In this document: positions 5,851 through 9,218 of the stretch, piece after piece
Position numbering within the stretch: position 1 is the first letter of the stretch
Layout: the number at the start of each line of letters is the position of its first letter
From: Candidatus Heimdallarchaeota archaeon
GTDB lineage: Archaea; Asgardarchaeota; Heimdallarchaeia; JABLTI01
Reading direction: 5' to 3'
Assembly (NCBI GenBank): GCA_030602675.1
Contig: JAUVZH010000074.1
Span: 1 to 9,218, forward strand
Length of the DNA stretch: 9,218 nucleotides
Notes under the pieces: model-generated
What the model was told of the DNA's origin: nothing
The model's database searches: none
Seen by the model: the letters and a program-made list of their open reading frames with translations, nothing else
Program-made: the position numbers and the translations under genes

Positions 5851-7155
5851 CTAGTTCATTTCTTTACAAACTTTAGCAAATATTGCTAATCCTTTATCGA
5901 CGTGTTCTTTATCTAAACAGAGAGGAGGTCTAAATCGAATTGATTTTTCGCCAGAAGATAAAATCAGTATTTTATTCTTAAAAAGCTCTTTTCTCATTTT
6001 ATCTCTAAATTCTGTTGTAGGAAGATCAAAAGCGCACATCAAACCTCTACCTCGACCATTTGTCATTATTTCTTTTGAATCTTCACAAGTATCGGTTAGT
6101 GCTTTCTTGAGGTATTCTCCTACTTTATGAGCATTATCAACTAATTTATCCTCTTCGATGATTTCCAAGTATTTAGTAGAACGAACCATATCAACAAGAT
6201 TGCCACCCCAAGTAGAGTTTATTCTGCTTGATACATGAAAGACATTGTCTTTGACTTCATCAATACGTTTGTTAACCATAATACCACAAACTTGTGCTTT
6301 CTTGCCAAAAGCAACAATGTCTGGTTTAACAAAATGTTCATAGGCCCACATTTTACCTGTGAGACCAATACCAGTTTGTACTTCATCAAAAATTAGCATG
6401 ATGTCATTTTGGTCGCATATTTTTCTTAATGCTTTGAAGAATTCAGGACGGAAATGATTGTCCCCACCTTCACCTTGAATTGGTTCAATTATTAGTGAAG
6501 CAATATCTTGTGGATTTTTAGCTATTGCGTCATCAATTTTATGTAGTGCTTTCTCTTCTAGTTCCTTAACCTCTTCCAAGTGTTTTTCTAGAGGAAAAGT
6601 TATCATTGGAGCAGGAATTCTTGGCCATTTAAATTTGGGGAAGTAAGCTATTTTTCGAGGATCAAAAGTATTAGTTAAAGACAGTGTATAACCAGTTCGA
6701 CCATGAAATGCTTTTTGGAAATGAATTACCTGTTGACCTAACATATCCTTGTGGTCTAATTCATAGTTCTTTCTCACTTTCCAATCAAAAGCAGTTTTCA
6801 GGGCGTTTTCTACAGCAAGTGCTCCTCCGGAAATTAAAAACAAATATTGAAAGTCACCCTTCATACCTATTTTGCTAAAAGTATCAACAAATTCAGCCAT
6901 AGCCTCAGTATAACTATCAGAACTTGTTGGTTTATTAACAGCAGCTTTTGCTAGTATATCCATAAATTCTTTGGTACGAACTTTTGGATGATTGCAACCT
7001 AAAGGTGCAGAAGCAAAGAAGGTATAAAAGTCAAGATATTTGTCACCTGTTAATTTGTCATGAACGTAAAAAGAACTGCTCTTTTCCAGATCAAATATTA
7101 TCTCATAGCCATCAATTAGCATATGTTTCCGTAGAATATCTAATGCAGGTTCCAT
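5851..7155 (-). CDS. lat: L-lysine 6-aminotransferase-like class III aminotransferase
   Basis: 434 residues from the ATG at 7155, preferred over a TTG at 7173 because AGGTTGA (7167-7161) precedes it and a TATA box sits at the right distance. It is a PLP enzyme: GGALAVENALK (110-120, phosphate-binding), FHGRTGYTLS (150-159), EPIQGEGG (224-231), IFDEVQTGIG (255-264, D257 to the pyridine nitrogen), AFGKKAQVCG (282-291, with K286 or K285 forming the Schiff base), STWGGN (314-319) and RFRPPL (407-412). AFGKK(A/T)QVCG and STWGGN are features I recognise from lysine 6-aminotransferase (EC 2.6.1.36), which turns lysine and 2-oxoglutarate into 2-aminoadipate 6-semialdehyde and glutamate in the cytoplasm. 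No lysine pathway partner lies nearby. Ornithine or 4-aminobutyrate aminotransferase activity is less likely. Length fits the family. Confidence 0.88.
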   Translation of the reverse strand: MEPALDILRKHMLIDGYEIIFDLEKSSSFYVHDKLTGDKYLDFYTFFASAPLGCNHPKVRTKEFMDILAKAAVNKPTSSDSYTEAMAEFVDTFSKIGMKGDFQYLFLISGGALAVENALKTAFDWKVRKNYELDHKDMLGQQVIHFQKAFHGRTGYTLSLTNTFDPRKIAYFPKFKWPRIPAPMITFPLEKHLEEVKELEEKALHKIDDAIAKNPQDIASLIIEPIQGEGGDNHFRPEFFKALRKICDQNDIMLIFDEVQTGIGLTGKMWAYEHFVKPDIVAFGKKAQVCGIMVNKRIDEVKDNVFHVSSRINSTWGGNLVDMVRSTKYLEIIEEDKLVDNAHKVGEYLKKALTDTCEDSKEIMTNGRGRGLMCAFDLPTTEFRDKMRKELFKNKILILSSGEKSIRFRPPLCLDKEHVDKGLAIFAKVCKEMN

Positions 7156-7303
7156 GATAATCAACCTAAGCAATTGGATTTTGCCAGTTGTATATAATTT
7201 ATACTATAGTTATTCGTTAGCTATTATTGAAGGAATAATTGGTGCATACGTTGGTTATTATCTAGCAAAGGATATAAGATTAAAAGAGAAAATTGTAAGT
7301 TAA
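7154..7303 (+). CDS. Doubtful 49-codon hydrophobic ORF or gene remnant
   Basis: An ATG at 7154 opens 49 codons ending in TAA. The product is mostly one or two hydrophobic stretches (WILPVVYNLYYSYSLAIIEG and IIGAYVGYYLA) with a basic end (KDIRLKEKIVS), which reads like the tail of a membrane protein. The ATG shares CATG with the ATG of the minus-strand aminotransferase, so the two would start head to head on the same four bases. No ribosome site or well-placed TATA box was found for this strand, and the frame closes just upstream. It may be a small membrane protein, a remnant of a lost gene, or chance. No family recognised. Confidence 0.22.
   Translation: MIINLSNWILPVVYNLYYSYSLAIIEGIIGAYVGYYLAKDIRLKEKIVS
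7161..7167 (-). promoter_or_regulatory. Ribosome binding site of the lysine aminotransferase-like gene
   Basis: AGGTTGA on the minus strand, 5 bases before the ATG at 7155. It lies inside the region a TTG start at 7173 would translate, and so argues against that longer form. Confidence 0.45.
7191..7199 (-). promoter_or_regulatory. TATA box of the lysine aminotransferase-like gene
   Basis: AATTATATA on the minus strand, centred about 40 bases before the ATG. A transcript starting near 7169 would have a short leader holding the AGGTTGA site. Confidence 0.45.
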
Positions 7304-7373
7304 TTATTAAAAAAATTGAGTAACCCTTCATCTCTTCCTTACTTTCCAAATAGAATAAACTATTTACTTCAAC

Positions 7374-7381
7374 AATTATAG
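7374..7381 (+). promoter_or_regulatory. Candidate TATA box for the 120-residue unknown gene
   Basis: AATTATAG is centred about 30 bases before the ATG at 7408. With no ribosome binding site present, a leaderless transcript from near that ATG is the simplest reading. Confidence 0.35.
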
Positions 7382-7407
7382 TGACTTAATGAAAAAACGT
7401 GTTTAAG

Positions 7408-7770
7408 ATGAGTGAAATAACGGAAATACCAGAATTGAAGAAGGAAATATTCGATAAATGGGCAGATGAAATTCTCTCAAGCTATAATATCTCCGATAAT
7501 GAAACTCTAGAAAACATAACTCACTATGTTGCTGAATTCTTTAACAAGTTGTTTAAGAACTATCAAATATCATTTGCTGATTTACATCCAGATGGTATTT
7601 TTCCATTTGCAATAAATCGACTTGACAAGAAACCAAGTTATGCTGATGAAGAGTTTTATGAAGAATTATTCAAAGTAGAGAATCATTTGCGTTGGACTTA
7701 TACAAGTGTTCTAACGAAGCTTTATCGAGAGAGAGAATGTCCTTTTGATACTGTTGAATGCCCTTATTAG
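7408..7770 (+). CDS. Uncharacterised 120-residue acidic protein with C-terminal Cys pair
   Basis: I do not recognise this family. The ATG at 7408 is preferred to a GTG three codons earlier because of TATA spacing; neither has a ribosome site. The protein looks largely helical: charged helices at about 7-25, 31-52 and 79-110, with a short segment ISFADLHPDGIFPFAINRLD (54-73) between them. The final ten residues, CPFDTVECPY, hold two cysteines (C111, C118) each followed by Pro and an aromatic nearby, which could bind metal or form a disulfide. No signal peptide or membrane segment, so it is probably cytoplasmic. It is a single-gene unit that converges on the zinc-ribbon membrane protein with 35 bp between stops. 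Codon use is like its neighbours, and the frame is longer and better behaved than the shadow frames. Confidence 0.7.
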   Translation: MSEITEIPELKKEIFDKWADEILSSYNISDNETLENITHYVAEFFNKLFKNYQISFADLHPDGIFPFAINRLDKKPSYADEEFYEELFKVENHLRWTYTSVLTKLYRERECPFDTVECPY

Positions 7771-7805
7771 ATTCGTTTAAAGCTCTGCTAATGAATTATT
7801 ATGAT

Positions 7806-8243
7806 TTACCACCATAGCCTAATGCCAAAAAATCTAGCCAATATCCACAATACAATCCATAATACAAGGGCTGTTATTCCCAAAGCTAAACCAGCTATCG
7901 CCATGTTTCTCTTTAACTTGTTACTTAGTCCTATTACACCACAAACAATAGAAACAATTGCACAAATAGGTGCCAAAAAACTCATGAAAGGACTAATTGC
8001 TAAAATTAGTGCTAATATCCCACACCCAATTGCAACATAAACAAATATATTGGTATCTCTAGGTTTTGTAGGAGTCACAACCACTGCTTGTGTATTTGTA
8101 TAAGAGAAGTCAGTTGGTTGCTGAGCAGTTGCTACCGGAGTTGGTTCCGGTGTCTCTTCTAGACTTGCTCCACAATTATTGCAAAATACATCTCCCTCTT
8201 TGATTGATGATCCACAAAAAGGGCAATACTGTTCTGAGGACAT
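7806..8243 (-). CDS. Zinc-ribbon membrane protein with three membrane segments (DUF4190-like)
   Basis: 145 residues from the ATG at 8243. AGGTG at 8254-8250, 6 bases upstream, supports this start over a GTG at 8252 that would fall on the ribosome site. Order of parts: an N-terminal zinc ribbon YCPFCGSSI...FCNNCGASL (C7, C10, C21, C24); a Pro/Thr/Gln-rich linker (30-63); and three hydrophobic segments at about 66-83, 88-108 and 115-138 ending in RLWW. The CGVIGLSNKLKRNMAIAGLALG stretch resembles the DUF4190 hairpin seen in many small prokaryotic membrane proteins. Role unknown; the ribbon would sit in the cytoplasm. It is transcribed alone, with an unusual AT-rich upstream region. Confidence 0.8.
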   Translation of the reverse strand: MSSEQYCPFCGSSIKEGDVFCNNCGASLEETPEPTPVATAQQPTDFSYTNTQAVVVTPTKPRDTNIFVYVAIGCGILALILAISPFMSFLAPICAIVSIVCGVIGLSNKLKRNMAIAGLALGITALVLWIVLWILARFFGIRLWW

Positions 8244-8249
8244 AATGCA

Positions 8250-8254
8250 CACCT
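8250..8254 (-). promoter_or_regulatory. Ribosome binding site of the zinc-ribbon membrane protein
   Basis: AGGTG on the minus strand, 6 bases before the ATG at 8243. It decides between the ATG and an in-frame GTG at 8252. Confidence 0.45.
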
Positions 8255-8298
8255 TTTGATATGTTAAATTACTTTTTTGTAGTAATCTTCTTGTAATT

Positions 8299-8318
8299 TA
8301 GTATACTAGTTTATACTA
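8299..8318. promoter_or_regulatory. Palindromic operator-like site upstream of the zinc-ribbon membrane gene
   Basis: TAGTATACTA (8299-8308) is a perfect 10-bp palindrome. TAGTATA (8299-8305) and TATACTA (8312-8318) also form a 7-bp inverted repeat with a 6-base centre. ATACTA recurs with a period of 10 bases. It lies 56-75 bases before the ATG at 8243 and could be an operator, a TATA element, or both. Confidence 0.35.
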
Positions 8319-8342
8319 TTTAGAATATTTGTTATTAAAAGG

Positions 8343-8380
8343 TTTTTTTTGAACTTTTATCGTTTTTTTCCCCAAAATTT
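8343..8380. other. Helically phased A/T tracts (probable bent DNA)
   Basis: Plus-strand tracts T8 (8343-8350), T4 (8355-8358), T7 (8363-8369) and AAAATTT (8374-8380) are centred about 10 bases apart. Tracts spaced at the helical repeat bend DNA. On the minus strand, the transcribed one here, they are A-runs and so are not a terminator for the amidohydrolase at 8412. Confidence 0.45.
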
Positions 8381-8411
8381 ATTTATGCTCAAGTTGAGAA
8401 GGGTTTGATAT

Positions 8412-9218
8412 TCATAAATCAAATATTTTTGCTGCATTTCCTCCAAGAATTTTGTTTTTTTCCTCTTCATTAAATTCAGGTAATCCCCTTAATTTAAGTG
8501 GTGACGGTAATTCCATTTCTTTTATCCCTTTTACCCATCGTTCTAGCGATAACATTGGAGAAAATAAAGGCCAATCTGAACCAAATAAAATTTTGTCTAC
8601 TCCACATGTCATCTTTGCCTTAACCAGCGTTTGGAAAAAATCAAATGGAACAAATTTAAAAATTGATTCCCAGGCTGAAATATCAATATACACATTAGGA
8701 TTTTTTCCTGCCACGGTTATAGCCTCGTTTGTCCAGGGTTCACCCATATGTGCCATTATAATTTTGATTTTGGGAAAATCTACAGCAACAGTATCTATGT
8801 ATGCAGGTCTACAATATTTAAGATATGTCTTTTGTGGACCACAACCAGTATGGCATAAAATTACAGCTCCAAGCTCTTCTACGCGCTCGTAAAAAGGGTA
8901 AAATTTGGGATCATCAGGATAAAATCCCGTTAAAGGCCAAAGCTTGACTCCTGCGAATCCGAGTTCTCCTATATTCCTCTCAAGCTCTTGAATGGCTTCT
9001 TTTCCTCTTCTTGGATCAATACCAGCAAGACCAATTAATCTATCGGGAAAATCTTTTACATACCCCGCAACCTTATCATTATATTCTTTGTAACTCATAT
9101 GTCCTTGGAAAAGATACTCATAATCTAAAGCAAGTATTACTGCTTTGTCTATTCCCGCCTCATCCATTTCCTTTATTAATCTTTTCGGAGTCGCATTCAA
9201 AATTAAACTCAAATCAAA
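8412..9218 (-). CDS. Amidohydrolase-2 family metal hydrolase, N-terminus beyond window edge
   Basis: The frame is open to the right edge, giving 268 visible residues that begin F-D-L. A TTG at 9212 should not be read as the start, because the metal-binding DxHxH motif of the family lies further upstream and is missing here. What is seen is a COG2159 (PF04909) barrel: EMDEAGIDKAVILAL (18-32), GLAGIDPRRG (63-72), GFAGVKLWP (87-95, K92), H123 in LCHTG, H157 in MAHMGEP, D215 in LFGSDWP, and the closing helix ILGGNAAKIFDL. FPDRLIGLAGIDP and KLWP are typical of the 2-amino-3-carboxymuconate-semialdehyde decarboxylase-like branch, but the substrate cannot be named. It differs clearly from the amidohydrolase at 632, so it is not a local duplicate. 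No T-rich terminator follows on its own strand. Confidence 0.85.
   Translation of the reverse strand, partial: FDLSLILNATPKRLIKEMDEAGIDKAVILALDYEYLFQGHMSYKEYNDKVAGYVKDFPDRLIGLAGIDPRRGKEAIQELERNIGELGFAGVKLWPLTGFYPDDPKFYPFYERVEELGAVILCHTGCGPQKTYLKYCRPAYIDTVAVDFPKIKIIMAHMGEPWTNEAITVAGKNPNVYIDISAWESIFKFVPFDFFQTLVKAKMTCGVDKILFGSDWPLFSPMLSLERWVKGIKEMELPSPLKLRGLPEFNEEEKNKILGGNAAKIFDL

Noticed and set aside
7223..7239. ATTATT-GAAGG-AATAAT inverted repeat
   Set aside because: Six A-T pairs only, with no T-run after it and no gene end near it; expected by chance in this composition.
8452..8892. Plus-strand 146-codon frame
   Set aside because: It is the complement of the amidohydrolase, whose metal-site motifs are unmistakable, and it has no start signals of its own.
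9210..9212. TTG as the start of the amidohydrolase at the right edge
   Set aside because: The frame continues upstream to the window edge, and the N-terminal metal-binding motif of the family is still missing, so the gene is cut.
1..9218. tRNA, rRNA, CRISPR arrays, insertion sequences, attachment sites
   Set aside because: Read through all intergenic stretches on both strands; no cloverleaf-like segments, regularly spaced repeats, transposase motifs or terminal repeats were found.

Overview
This AT-rich window looks archaeal. Candidate TATA boxes lie about 25 bases before several starts, some genes look leaderless while others carry GGAGGT-like ribosome binding sites, and oligo-T tracts follow stop codons. 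The gene content (DUF2769, an AmmeMemoRadiSam-type radical SAM enzyme, small zinc-ribbon proteins, membrane-anchored secreted proteins) fits uncultured Euryarchaeota or Asgard-type archaea. I cannot fix the lineage from the sequence alone. No rRNA, tRNA, CRISPR array or insertion sequence was seen.

Left part (1-2665). A GNAT-like acetyltransferase runs off the left edge on the minus strand. It is divergent from a complete amidohydrolase-2 (COG2159) metal hydrolase (632-1612, TTG start). That gene converges, with a 3-base gap, on an AmmeMemoRadiSam radical SAM enzyme (1616-2665, minus).

Middle part (2776-5742, all minus). Two small cysteine-rich proteins come first: an unrecognised zinc-ribbon protein and a DUF2769 protein. 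Next is a tandem pair of paralogues, each with a signal peptide, a DJ-1/PfpI-like domain with the AICAGP nucleophile elbow, a beta-rich extracellular domain and a C-terminal membrane anchor. This pair is the most unusual content of the window. The two genes are 29 bases apart and very probably one operon.

Right part (5851-9218). Upstream of the DJ-1-like pair, on the same strand, is a class III aminotransferase that closely resembles L-lysine 6-aminotransferase. A hairpin plus T-run separates it from the pair. Beyond it are a questionable 49-codon hydrophobic ORF, a 120-residue protein I do not recognise (plus), a zinc-ribbon protein with three membrane segments (minus), an AT-rich intergenic stretch with palindromes and helically phased A-tracts, and a second amidohydrolase-2 gene whose N-terminus lies beyond the right edge.

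The genes do not form one obvious pathway. The real units appear to be the DJ-1-like pair, possibly with read-through from the aminotransferase, and otherwise mostly single-gene transcripts.
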